DNA from: Calothrix sp. CSU_2_0
GTDB lineage: Bacteria; Cyanobacteriota; Cyanobacteriia; Cyanobacteriales; Nostocaceae
DNA length: 61,250 bases
Reading direction: 5' to 3'
NCBI GenBank assembly: GCA_012034595.1
Contig: JAAUPE010000022.1
Coordinates: 1-61,250 of the forward strand
In this document: positions 33,833-43,200 of the stretch, piece by piece
How the letters are laid out: each line of letters begins with the position of its first letter
Numbering within the stretch: the stretch's first letter is position 1
Position numbers and translations under genes: made by a program
Notes under the pieces: model-generated
Seen by the model: the letters and a program-made list of their open reading frames with translations, nothing else
The model's database searches: none
What the model was told of the DNA's origin: nothing

Positions 33833-34339
33833 ATGAAAAACTTACTTTTTTACGCTCTGAGTGTGGGATTAATCATTAGTATTTGGTCTGGACTCAGCAA
33901 TGGTTTTTCCTACAGCCAACAAAGTGCTTCGATTGACTCGTCTGTTAACTCTAGCGGAAATAATGACATGCAAAGCTTTACTTCGATTCAAACCAATCAG
34001 CGATCGCAATCTTCTTCCACTATTCAAGAGAGTAGTTTTAGCTTGAGTTCTGCCAATTTAAATCAACCTCAAACTCTCAAGATTAGTTCTTCGGGGACAG
34101 AGTTAAAAGGTGAAATTTCGATTGATGGTAAAGTTGTGCAACATCTCAACCGAAATCAATTTGAAATCAATTTATCGCCATATTTATTAGCTGGAAAACG
34201 GAAGGTAGAAATTAAAGCCAATTATACACCTGCTTCCGCAAATGTAAGTGTGGAAATGAATGGTTCTGGTAATCATATTTCGCAACAAACAAGTGGTAAT
34301 GGGACATTAAATTACACATTAAATGTAACCGTACAGTAA
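33833..34339 (+). CDS. Exported Ser/Asn/Gln-rich protein, gene K
   Basis: 168 residues. Signal peptide (LLFYALSVGLIISIWSG, cleavage near GFS). The mature N-terminal half is Ser/Gln/Asn-rich (DSSVNSSGNNDMQSFTSIQ). The second half is beta-rich: SSGTELKGEISIDGKVVQHL, FEINLSPYLLAGKRKVEIKA and VSVEMNGSGNHISQQTSGNG. It resembles an immunoglobulin-like or adhesin-type module; this is inference. It is the last co-directional exported gene of the cluster. Confidence 0.7.
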   Translation: MKNLLFYALSVGLIISIWSGLSNGFSYSQQSASIDSSVNSSGNNDMQSFTSIQTNQRSQSSSTIQESSFSLSSANLNQPQTLKISSSGTELKGEISIDGKVVQHLNRNQFEINLSPYLLAGKRKVEIKANYTPASANVSVEMNGSGNHISQQTSGNGTLNYTLNVTVQ

Positions 34340-34534
34340 TCAGAATGCTGTAGACTGACAGCATCACCTATATATCTAAATTTACCTTAAAACGATGATT
34401 TTTTTGCTTCAAAGTCGCCGTTTTTCAGTGATTTACTGGGATTCTTTCCTGCTTTTATGTGAATTCAAAGATTATCAAATAAATAATTATTCATTCTCAA
34501 CTCTTAATTTATAAATCCTGCATCTACTTTTTTT

Positions 34535-35008
34535 TTAACACCAATATGTTGATGGGAGGGTCAATTGGCTAGTTACTTGGAGTTGGTTTTCAAGACTAGA
34601 ACGAATTCGTAATTCTGCGACTGACCAAATCCAAAATTTATTGGGTGCATTAATAAAATCTTCATTTCGATGGGTAACAATTGCATTTAGTTCTTGGAAG
34701 CTAGCACAAGCAAATTCAACTGCTGATTCAAAATCTTTAATGGGTGAAGAACGCGCTAGTTGCAGTATATCCCGATCAACTGTACAAATAGTAATTTTGT
34801 CTTTTAACCAATCAATAACAGCTTGAGCAACTTTTGTACTTTGTAACCGACTTGTGTAGGTGTATATTTTTTCCCAACCAATATCAGTAACATACATTTT
34901 TATGTGAGGGTTTACTCTATCCAATAATTCGCTAATATCTCCAACTAAATTGTTTCGATTCATTAATGCTTCAAGTATTAAATCAGCATCAACTAAAATT
35001 CCAATCAC
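34535..35008 (-). CDS. PIN-domain protein
   Basis: VIGILVDADLILEALMNRN carries the first PIN acidic residues, VTDIGWEKI follows, and IKDFESAVEFACASFQELNA with IVTHRNEDF carries the downstream acidic cluster. PIN proteins are Mg-dependent RNases, often toxins. I place the start at the GTG at 35008 (VIGILVDAD), with GGGGG upstream; a TTG at 35053 would add 15 residues that do not look conserved. No antitoxin gene is visible next to it. The tail from about residue 140 is unusual and Ser/Leu-rich. Confidence 0.72.
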   Translation of the reverse strand: MIGILVDADLILEALMNRNNLVGDISELLDRVNPHIKMYVTDIGWEKIYTYTSRLQSTKVAQAVIDWLKDKITICTVDRDILQLARSSPIKDFESAVEFACASFQELNAIVTHRNEDFINAPNKFWIWSVAELRIRSSLENQLQVTSQLTLPSTYWC

Positions 35009-35053
35009 TTTATTTAAACCCCCGATTGACTTTCCAATATGATGTGAGAGCAA

Positions 35054-35479
35054 ATCGCTGTTCTCACTTGTTGAGGAATATACTTATATACAAACTCAAA
35101 TGATGAAATTTCTGATTTGCAGCTTTTTTTGTTGAAACTAAGGTGACATTTATGTGTAAATTAGCTTTCGTATCATCATGCTGAGTAAAAATTAGCTACG
35201 TAAATTTAAATAGGTAATGTTAATTTTCTATGACGAAAGTGACACCTTGTAGTTCCGATTTTTCTAGTAATTAAAAAGTAATAACTATTCCCGTTTGGGT
35301 TGGGTATTAAGCATGAAACGGGAAAATAAAATAAACAATTAAAATTTATGCATCAGTCTAATTTATTCCTGCTTAAGAACGTAGATTCCATAAAACAGAG
35401 ATTATGTTTGACATCTGTCTTAAGATAGATTTATTGTAAATCTGAAGATTCTTAATAATTCTGCATTCCACATCTTTGA
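35054..35479. other. AT-rich spacer
   Basis: These 426 bases between the PIN gene and mltA contain no plausible gene, tRNA or repeat that I can identify. Confidence 0.45.
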
Positions 35480-36829
35480 TTATTTCAGCAGCAAGTAGAA
35501 TAACTGCCCCCGTCCAACGGTCACACCTGCCCTTTCTCCGGCAATTTTTCCCGCACCAACGAAGTAATCAACACGACCAGCACCTTTGATGGCACCACCT
35601 GCATCTTGGTCAAGTACGTATCTACTAACAATACGATGTTCCATATCTCCTTGAGGGTTAGGGAAGGGAAGATGAGCGCGGATTAGTGCTAAAGCACCCG
35701 GAGGCATCAGTGCTTTGTCGGTAGCAATAGAGCGGTCTGCTGTAATTGGTACTGAGGTTGAACCTGTTGCTGTCACACCATAATTTTCTTGGAAAAAGAC
35801 AAAACTAGGGTCTTTCGGAATGTATACGTTTAGTTGTTGGGGATACTTACGAAAATAGTCTAAAATCTTCGGCATTGTCATACCCTCTAAGGGTACTTTC
35901 CCATCCTCAGCGAGTGACTTACCGATACTCTGATAATTTTGGGCAATATTACCTGCATAACCAACATGGGTTTGTGTTCCATCAGTCAGCTTAAGTCTTG
36001 CGGAACCCTGGATTTGCATCATGTAAGCTTCCATGCGATCGCGAAACCAAAAAAATTCTAAACCTTTTAATTTGCTTTTGGCAGCTTGTAACCCATCAGC
36101 ACCTTCTAAGTCTAAACGGGTGGGGTGGGGTTTTTGCCAAGAGCTTAAATCGGGGGGAATGCGATATATGGGATAGCGGTATTCAGCAGTGGGAATCCGA
36201 CTCGCTTCAAAAATCGGTTCGTAATACGAAGTAAATAAAACTGCACCTTTTTTATTGCTACCAATCGACTGGTAGAGAATAAACTCTCGCTTGACAGCAT
36301 CATGCAGTTGTTTTGCTGACTTGCTAGTTTGTACTAGCTCGCGGAACCTGATTAAACTATCAATGACACGCGATCGCGTTATTCCGAGTATGGGATAATT
36401 TTGATAATCGGCTTCAGCTTTAGCTGTTTGTAAGTATTTCAAGCTTTGGTTAATCGAATTTATCAGTGCTTTTTGGTCTGCTTTTGGTTCATTTTCCCCC
36501 CATATCTGATTATCAAAACAGGAGGGGTCATTTTCGCAGCAACTAACCCAAGGTCTAGAAATAAGTACAGGTAAGCTTTTTGACGTTTTCGGAACTGGGG
36601 TAGAAGTTGTGTTGGGTAAATTCCATTTTCTCACCTGACATTGTTCTTTACTTAGTAGCAAGCCTCCTAATGGTTGAAAATACACTAAATAAGCTAGCAA
36701 AAATATAGGTAAACCTAAAAATATAATTCCCAAAGAGGGTTTTTTCGGGTTGCTCCCAAGTGAGAGTCGTTTAGCAAAAGTTGTAAATGTTTTATTCATC
36801 CGTACAGGTGAGGACGTTAGCAATACCAA
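35480..36829 (-). CDS. mltA: Membrane-bound lytic murein transglycosylase A
   Basis: 449 residues. An N-terminal anchor (LGIIFLGLPIFLLAYLVYFQ) precedes the MltA domain: ILYQSIGSNKKGAVLFTSYY, WFRDRMEAYMMQIQGSARL, GTQTHVGYAGNIAQNYQSIG and FVFFQENYG. A C-terminal 3D domain (DQDAGGAIKGAGRVDYFVGA) follows. It cleaves peptidoglycan glycan strands to anhydromuropeptides. The extra 80 residues between anchor and domain include a CCENDPSCF Cys cluster. Start ATG at 36829 or the in-frame Met at residue 11. Confidence 0.92.
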   Translation of the reverse strand: MVLLTSSPVRMNKTFTTFAKRLSLGSNPKKPSLGIIFLGLPIFLLAYLVYFQPLGGLLLSKEQCQVRKWNLPNTTSTPVPKTSKSLPVLISRPWVSCCENDPSCFDNQIWGENEPKADQKALINSINQSLKYLQTAKAEADYQNYPILGITRSRVIDSLIRFRELVQTSKSAKQLHDAVKREFILYQSIGSNKKGAVLFTSYYEPIFEASRIPTAEYRYPIYRIPPDLSSWQKPHPTRLDLEGADGLQAAKSKLKGLEFFWFRDRMEAYMMQIQGSARLKLTDGTQTHVGYAGNIAQNYQSIGKSLAEDGKVPLEGMTMPKILDYFRKYPQQLNVYIPKDPSFVFFQENYGVTATGSTSVPITADRSIATDKALMPPGALALIRAHLPFPNPQGDMEHRIVSRYVLDQDAGGAIKGAGRVDYFVGAGKIAGERAGVTVGRGQLFYLLLK

Positions 36830-37095
36830 TCATTGCTAGTTCAAAAGTAAACTAGCAAAAACCATAAGAATTTTAATTTGTCACGGTTAGAAAAATAACA
36901 TTTTCTATAAATTTACAATAATTTAGTGTTTTTTCGGAGATTTTGTTCATTTTGAAATCAAAGAGTTGTAATCCTACTACAAAAGATGCACAGCAATTTA
37001 TGCAAATAAACAGGAAAAGATTTACATTTTGTAATATTGTCAGAATGAAGGCAATATGGTGTACGCGTAAGTACTCGAATTACCCCTTCACAAAG

Positions 37096-38160
37096 TTACC
37101 TCACGCTAACCTTGACGAGATTAGCCAAAGCGTTAATAAGTATCTCATTTTCTTCGTTAGTGCCAATAGTGATGCGTAACTTATCATCCAGTCTTGCTTG
37201 CTGGAAATAGCGCACTAAAATTTCTTGCTCCTTCAATTTTTGATACAAATACTCAGCATTTGCTTTAGGTGGTTGCACTAACAAAAAATTAGCCTGGGAA
37301 TCCCAAACACGAAAACCTAATTGCTTAAAAGCGATCGCAGTCTGTACCCGTGATGCTTTAATCTTTGCTACACAAGCATTTTTATATGTTTGGTCACGAA
37401 TCGCAGCCGCTCCCACCGCAATTGCGATCGCATCAATGTTATAACTATCTTTGACTTTATAAAGTCCGCTCAGTAACTTGGGATTAGCAATGGCAAAACC
37501 TAACCGCAAACCAGCTAAAGAGTAACCTTTAGAAAGTGTACGTATTACAATCACATTTTCAAATTCTTTGACCAACTCTAAAGCATTTTCCTGAGCAAAA
37601 TCCACATAAGCTTCATCAATTACCAAAACTCCAGATAAATTACTAGCAAGCTTCCGCAATTCATTTATTGGTACTACATGACCAGAAGGACTATTGGGTG
37701 TGGCAATAAATGCGATCGCAGGATTAGTCGCAATTAATTGAGCGATCGGTAATTCGTAATTCTCCCCGTAGGGAATTTCTACAAGTTCCGCAGATTGCAC
37801 TTGCGTTAATGTTTGATAAAGTACATACGTTGGTATTGGGTATGCAACCTTTCTCCCTGGTTCCGTACAAGCTCGCATTACCACACTCAACAATTCATCA
37901 CTACCATTACCAACAATAATCCAATCACTAGGGACATTTAAAGCTTCACTAGCTGCTTGCCGAAAATCTTCACCGTAAGCATTGGGATAGCGTCGCAACG
38001 ATTCACTATTGAAATTTCGCAATACTTCTAATACCGCAGGGGATGGAGGGTAAGGGTTTTCGTTACTATTGAGTTTGATGATTTGGCTACCGGGTTTGGG
38101 CTGTTCACCTGGTATATAGGCAGCCATTCCTGTTACATTTTCCCGGAAGTAGTCAGCCAT
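37096..38160 (-). CDS. hisC: Histidinol-phosphate aminotransferase
   Basis: 354 residues, a PLP fold type I enzyme of histidine biosynthesis. Marks: IIKLNSNENPYPPSPAVLE, YPNAYGEDFRQAASEAL, IIVGNGSDELL, IATPNSPSGHV, VLVIDEAYVDFAQENA, and the PLP-Lys in VIRTLSKGYSLAGLRLGFAI. A normal-length, intact gene. Its start is immediately followed (upstream) by the tandem-repeat block at 38.2 kb, so its promoter may be repeat-embedded. Confidence 0.93.
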   Translation of the reverse strand: MADYFRENVTGMAAYIPGEQPKPGSQIIKLNSNENPYPPSPAVLEVLRNFNSESLRRYPNAYGEDFRQAASEALNVPSDWIIVGNGSDELLSVVMRACTEPGRKVAYPIPTYVLYQTLTQVQSAELVEIPYGENYELPIAQLIATNPAIAFIATPNSPSGHVVPINELRKLASNLSGVLVIDEAYVDFAQENALELVKEFENVIVIRTLSKGYSLAGLRLGFAIANPKLLSGLYKVKDSYNIDAIAIAVGAAAIRDQTYKNACVAKIKASRVQTAIAFKQLGFRVWDSQANFLLVQPPKANAEYLYQKLKEQEILVRYFQQARLDDKLRITIGTNEENEILINALANLVKVSVR

Positions 38161-38162
38161 CT

Positions 38163-38330
38163 TTCTGATTTTGGATTTTAGATTTTAGATTTTGGATTTT
38201 GGATTTTGGATACATTCGCTGTCGCTCAGTACAAGCTTTGGATTTTGGATTTTGGATACATTCGCTGTCACTCAGTACAAGCTTTGGATTTTGGATTTTG
38301 GATTTTAGATTTTAGATTTTAGATTTTAGA
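38163..38330. repeat. GGATTTT tandem repeats with a duplicated unit
   Basis: Runs of GGATTTT/AGATTTT alternate with a duplicated unit beginning ACATTCGCTGTCGCTCAGTA (at about 38210 and 38263, one base different). This is the same heptamer class as elsewhere in the window. Confidence 0.85.
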
Positions 38331-38339
38331 CCAATATGA

Positions 38340-38720
38340 AGTGAAGTACTCCGGCTTGCTTCGAGTCAAGCGTATCGCTCATAGAAACAACCATCAACGT
38401 TTCGCGTCTCATTCGCCGTTGCCACGTTAGGGATACCGCAAGGATATTCGGGACTAAACCCGATGATGGTCTTACACAGCGTCTCTGGTATTGCTACCTT
38501 TATCTCTTCATGGAGAGAACCCGCGCAGCCGCCCGCCTCCCGCAGGCAGTTTGATTACTTTTCCGTACACCTCTGTATGGCTTATCTTTTACCGCAGGGC
38601 GTAACCTGTGCGTTCCAGTGACCGAGGTCTTTCCCCTTTTCTCACGCTAGTTACCGTGGTAAGCGTATTACCGCTACTGTGACCTTTGTTTGCAGCCGTG
38701 TGGGTGGGTCAACAACCATT
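38340..38720 (-). ncRNA. Structured GC-rich remnant, omega-RNA/HEARO-like candidate
   Basis: This stretch is GC-rich for the region, has no open frame, and holds several inverted pairs (GCCTGCGGGAGGC on the minus strand; GGATATTCGGGAC with its neighbourhood). It ends next to a tiny ribbon-helix-helix gene. The size and texture suggest the structured RNA of an IscB/TnpB-type element on the minus strand, with the nuclease gene missing. This is a resemblance only; I cannot fold or search it. Confidence 0.35.
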
Positions 38721-38759
38721 TATATATTACCATAAATGTATCCACATTAGCGATACATC

Positions 38760-38939
38760 GTGAAAGAAAAATCTATTAGAATCAGGCTGTCTCAAAAAAG
38801 ATACGACAAACTGAAAAATTACGCAGAAGCTAAAGAAAAAACAGTTACTCAGTCGGTCGAAGATTGGATTGATAGGTTGCCAAGTCCAAAAATTGACGAC
38901 TCCTCAACCACCCCGCTCCCTAATCAACCTGACGGTTGA
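38760..38939 (+). CDS. Small ribbon-helix-helix protein
   Basis: 59 residues from a GTG. IRIRLSQKRYDKLKNYAEAK and TVTQSVEDWIDRLP have the RHH (CopG/MetJ-like) pattern of strand, helix and helix. The tail is Ser/Pro-rich. In cyanobacteria such short RHH genes often sit beside IS200/IS605-type or IscB elements; that link is inference. It lies between the structured region on its left and a strong hairpin on its right. Confidence 0.6.
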   Translation: MKEKSIRIRLSQKRYDKLKNYAEAKEKTVTQSVEDWIDRLPSPKIDDSSTTPLPNQPDG

Positions 38940-38979
38940 TATTGGTCGGAGGCGGCATCGTCATCGTCCGGCTATCCAT

Positions 38980-39006
38980 CCCCTTCCTCAGCGTAGCAGG
39001 AAGGGG
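38980..39006. repeat. Strong hairpin, possible transposon end
   Basis: CCCCTTCCT (38980-38988) and AGGAAGGGG (38998-39006) are perfect 9-bp arms, followed by AATTCCGCCGAAC, which partly complements the preceding GGAGGCGGC. This looks like the end hairpin of an IS200/IS605-type element and would close the remnant started near 38.34 kb. Confidence 0.6.
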
Positions 39007-39082
39007 AATTCCGCCGAACTTGTTAAAAAATAACACGACAGATGTATTTTGTAGAGCAAAAAACAGTTTTGATAAAATTAGC

Positions 39083-39814
39083 CTAATCTCCCTGGGGATG
39101 TTCATCCCACAATGTCGTAATTTCACGCAAACTTTGGTAATTTGCATTACCCAAAATAATATGGTCGAGGAGAGGAATCCCTAAAAATTGCGCCCCTCCC
39201 AACAACTGACGGGTTAACTCGATATCTTCGCGGCTGGGTTCAACATTACCAGAAGGATGGTTGTGTGCGACGATTAACCTTGTGGCTCCTTGTCTGAGAG
39301 CTTCCCGGAAAATTTCCCTGGGTGGAGCGAGGGTTTCCGTTGCTGTACCAATCGTAATAATTTGCCTACCCAGCATTTTATTTTTGACATCCAGCAGTAT
39401 AATCGCGAACCTCTCCTGTACCTGCCACATTAAATCTTGGCTGAGAACTGCTGCTGCTGCTGCTGGACTATCGATAGGAGTGCGATCGCCTGGATTTGCT
39501 TGGAAGGTTCTTTTTCCTAACTCAACTGCCGCTAAAATACTTGTGGCTTTGGCTGGTCCAATCCCTTGAATATACATCAACTCAGCCGGGGTGACATCGC
39601 GTAATACAGCTAGGGGATCGCGTTCGTTTTTCCCTAGTTCCCGTAATATATACTGCCCTAAACCTACCGCAGAAAGCTTTCCTGCACCTTGCCCAGTACC
39701 TAATAGTATCGCAATCAATTCGGCTGTTGAGAGTACTTTTGGACCATTGGATAACAAACGTTCTCGTGGACGCTCGCTTTCTGCCATATCAGCTATTCGC
39801 AGGCAATATGTCAT
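39083..39814 (-). CDS. radC: RadC-family JAB-domain protein
   Basis: 243 residues. An N-terminal helix-hairpin-helix part ([40 protein letters not shown]) precedes the JAB/MPN metal motif [20 protein letters not shown] with IDHIILGN. Its cellular role is unclear despite the historic DNA-repair name. Start ATG gives [10 protein letters not shown]. Confidence 0.93.
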   Translation of the reverse strand: MTYCLRIADMAESERPRERLLSNGPKVLSTAELIAILLGTGQGAGKLSAVGLGQYILRELGKNERDPLAVLRDVTPAELMYIQGIGPAKATSILAAVELGKRTFQANPGDRTPIDSPAAAAAVLSQDLMWQVQERFAIILLDVKNKMLGRQIITIGTATETLAPPREIFREALRQGATRLIVAHNHPSGNVEPSREDIELTRQLLGGAQFLGIPLLDHIILGNANYQSLREITTLWDEHPQGD

Positions 39815-40214
39815 ATAAAAACAGGGATATATGAAAGATAAATGTACCTATCTTTAGTTATCTCCTGTTTGTTGGGCAAAATATCCTAATTTGACAAAAT
39901 CTTTAAATTTTTGTCGTCAAATATTTACCAACTCTACTATTTGCCAGGGTGGGATTACCATTGGTGTCAACTTCAACTAAAAGCGTTGATATATCTAAAT
40001 TATACTCATATTTACCGGGCAAACACGGAGTGGGTTCTGTAAGCAAGCTACAGAATCACAAATCATCCCTAAAATCAGCAACGTCTACGAAAATTGAATT
40101 ACATCTGGTGAATATTAAATTTATGGATGCGATCGCTTTTGCCTTTCCATTGTGTTTTGACTGGTTTAGATTAGTCTTGCATCTTCTTTCTTAGCTAATA
40201 GGTAGCTATAGTTT
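39815..40214. other. Spacer upstream of the giant membrane protein
   Basis: 400 bases. A short frame at 39949-40194 has no family look and I treat it as non-coding. I see no structured element. Confidence 0.45.
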
Positions 40215-43200
40215 ATGTCGTCCAACTTTGAACAAGCACTGAATATTCATGTCAGGCTTCCATCCTACCACCCCGAACTGTTGGCAGGATTAGAAATATG
40301 GCTGGAATTAGGTTTAATTTCTGACTCTCAAGTTAAGCAAATATGCCGAGAAAATTTGGTTTGTAGTTTGCAGACACAAGCGAATGTAATACCAGAAAAA
40401 ACTGTACCTAATGTGGAGATTTTGCCTGCAAATTCTCTCGAAAAGGAAGAAATACCGCTTCCACCAAAAAAACCTCATGTTCTCGCTGGGATGTTACAGT
40501 CACTCAGGGCAGAATTGAGTGTACGCTGGTTGCTGTTTTTGGGTATCTTTTTAGTAATTGTTTCATCGGGTTTGTTAGCTGCGAGTCAGTGGGAAAGATT
40601 TCCAATTTCGGGGCAGTATGGAATTTTGCTTGCTTATACTTTAAGCTTTTTTGGGGTGAGTTTTTGGGCTGGTAAGCAACCAAATTTGCGATTGACGACG
40701 CAAGGTTTGTTAGTTGTAACTCAGTTGCTAATTCCGGTAAATTTTTGGGCTATTGATGGGTTTAGATTGTGGCTGAATCCATTGGGATGGTTGGTAATAA
40801 CTGTTGCATTTCTGACTTTGACTGCGACTGCAATTTTAATTGGGAATAGTAGGTTAATTAATACTAATTTACCAAATCGTAATTTACGATTATTTGGTGG
40901 TTTAAGGGTTATTAATATCCTGGGACTTTCATATTTACATTTGGGTTGGAGTATTCCTGGTTTTTCTTTAGTTGCGATTTATATGGCAATGATTGGAACC
41001 AGTTTTATTAATGTTTATCAAAAATATTTAGAAATAAATCAAGAACCTCGGCAAGTAGATAATCAGGAAAGGGAAAGGGGCATAAATTTACCTGTTTCTT
41101 TAATTATTTGTGCTTTAGGTTTGTTGTTATCACGAGGTATCTTTGTTGCTGGTATTGATATCACTTTATTAGGACTTGCGATCGCAATTTGTGGTTGGTT
41201 GGTAGCTTGGCTGGGGGAAGTTGGGAAAGAAAGAGTTTCATTGTCTTCTTCTCTGGCGTTTCCTTGGCAGTTTATCGGTGGTGTTTTAATATTTATTGGT
41301 TGGGTTGTGTCTGTTGTTTCCCATCCTGCACAAGCTCTTGCTGTGAGCGCTTTGGGTTTATGGGTTTTGGTTAAACGCTTACAATTGTTTGGTTTAAAAT
41401 CAGATTTTGCAGCGATTTTTGTCATTGGATTACAAGCAAATTGGTTAATATGGTGTTTAATACCCGTTGATTTACAGCTACAAATAACTAAAGTTGCTGT
41501 TCAATTGACAAATTCCCGCAATGAATCTTGGGGATTATGGAGTTTGGGTTTATTCCCTTATTTAGTGGCAATTATCGCTTTTGGTGAATATTTTCGCAGA
41601 TTTAATCACATTCCTAAAAAAAGAGCGATCGCAGAATTCAGCGAACAAATTAGCTTAGTGTTTGGAACTTCTTTAAGTATACTTGCAGTTTTTAATCCTG
41701 GTTTGCGTTCTGTAAATTTAGTATTATCGTCTATTACTCTTGCTGTTGTTACATATAGAAAACAAAAGCGACAAAGTGAAAGCTCTGCTTCTGTGTTTTC
41801 TCCTCATATTATCTACTTGACCCATCTCACATCAATTTTGGCATTTTGTTCTTGTATTAATTGGGTAATACCCACACTGCGCTATGAATATTGGGCGATA
41901 ATATTACTAATATTAATGGTGGGAGAATGGATATTTAGTTTAGGTGCGGGGATATGGAAACGTAGTGCTTGGTATGTTGGTTTTGGATTAGCTGCTGTTA
42001 GTTTTTATTTATTACTAATAAATATTAATCCTAATTTATATCTTCCCGATTCTCAACAATATCATTGGGCAGGAATTTGGTTAGTAACTCCCATAACTCT
42101 CAGCGCGATTGCAAGTCGTAGTCATGGAGTGCGAGGGAGAATAAATAGCGTATCAAGTGTAATATCACTGTTTCTTTTGCAGTTACTTACTTTCCCATTA
42201 ACAAAAACTAGATTAATCAGTTTGGCTGTCGCTTTTGTATTGATGTTAGTAAATACTCGTTATTTACCAACTCAGGAATTTGCATTAATTACAGTTGGGT
42301 TTATTTTAGCTTTTATTGGTGTACTTCTTTGGGAAGGAATACCTAATCTACCTTTACTTTCAATATCGGGTTGGTTTGTTGTTAGTAGTGTTCTGATTTT
42401 TGGTTTATGGATAGTGCGAAAATATTTACTAAATCGTAGCATTCATAATTTCAATCACAATCAAAATCCGTCATCTCAAGTTAATCCAATTACCAACGAT
42501 AATCTTACATCAAATTTATTCAAAGCAGGATTAGGAAGTACAATTTATGCAGAAGCTACAAATCAATGGGGTTGTCTATTATTTGCTGTAGAATTATTAG
42601 CTTTAACCTTACATTCAATTGGGATTTATCAAGGTATTTTTTCAGCCGAATTTCTCTATATTATTGCTACAGCCATAACTTTAATAGCTATAATTTTCCG
42701 CAGTTGGAACGAACCAAGTAACTGGGCATTTTATGGAATTGGTTGGTGTTTGGAATTACTTGCTGCTGAAGTATTAGCATTTGGTGGGAGAACAACAATA
42801 AAAATTGCGATCGCAAATATTGCTCTGGGTTTAGTAAGTCAACTTTTTGGGGAATGGTGGAAGCGAAAACACCGTTTACAGGAACTTCCTAGCAGTTTCC
42901 ATGTTTTACCGATTATCTACGCTTTATTTAGCGTTGTTTTGCGTTTCAATACTTTCACAACTTGGACGGGATTGTATACCTTGGGTGTAGCATTAATTCT
43001 CATTGGTGTTGGTAGACGCAGACAATCGCAAACTTTACCACAAAGATTTGCATTAAAACCTTTGCTGTACTTGGGATTAATTGGGGTTTCACTTTCTGCT
43101 TACGAATTTCTATTTTACCAAATGTTACAAACCCAGGGAGGTGCATATGGTGATGCTTTGATTGCCATGTCTGCATTAGGTGCGATTATTATGTATGTCT

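Noticed and set aside
39949-40194. 81-codon frame upstream of the giant membrane protein
   Set aside because: No recognisable features; composition like spacer; no SD of note.
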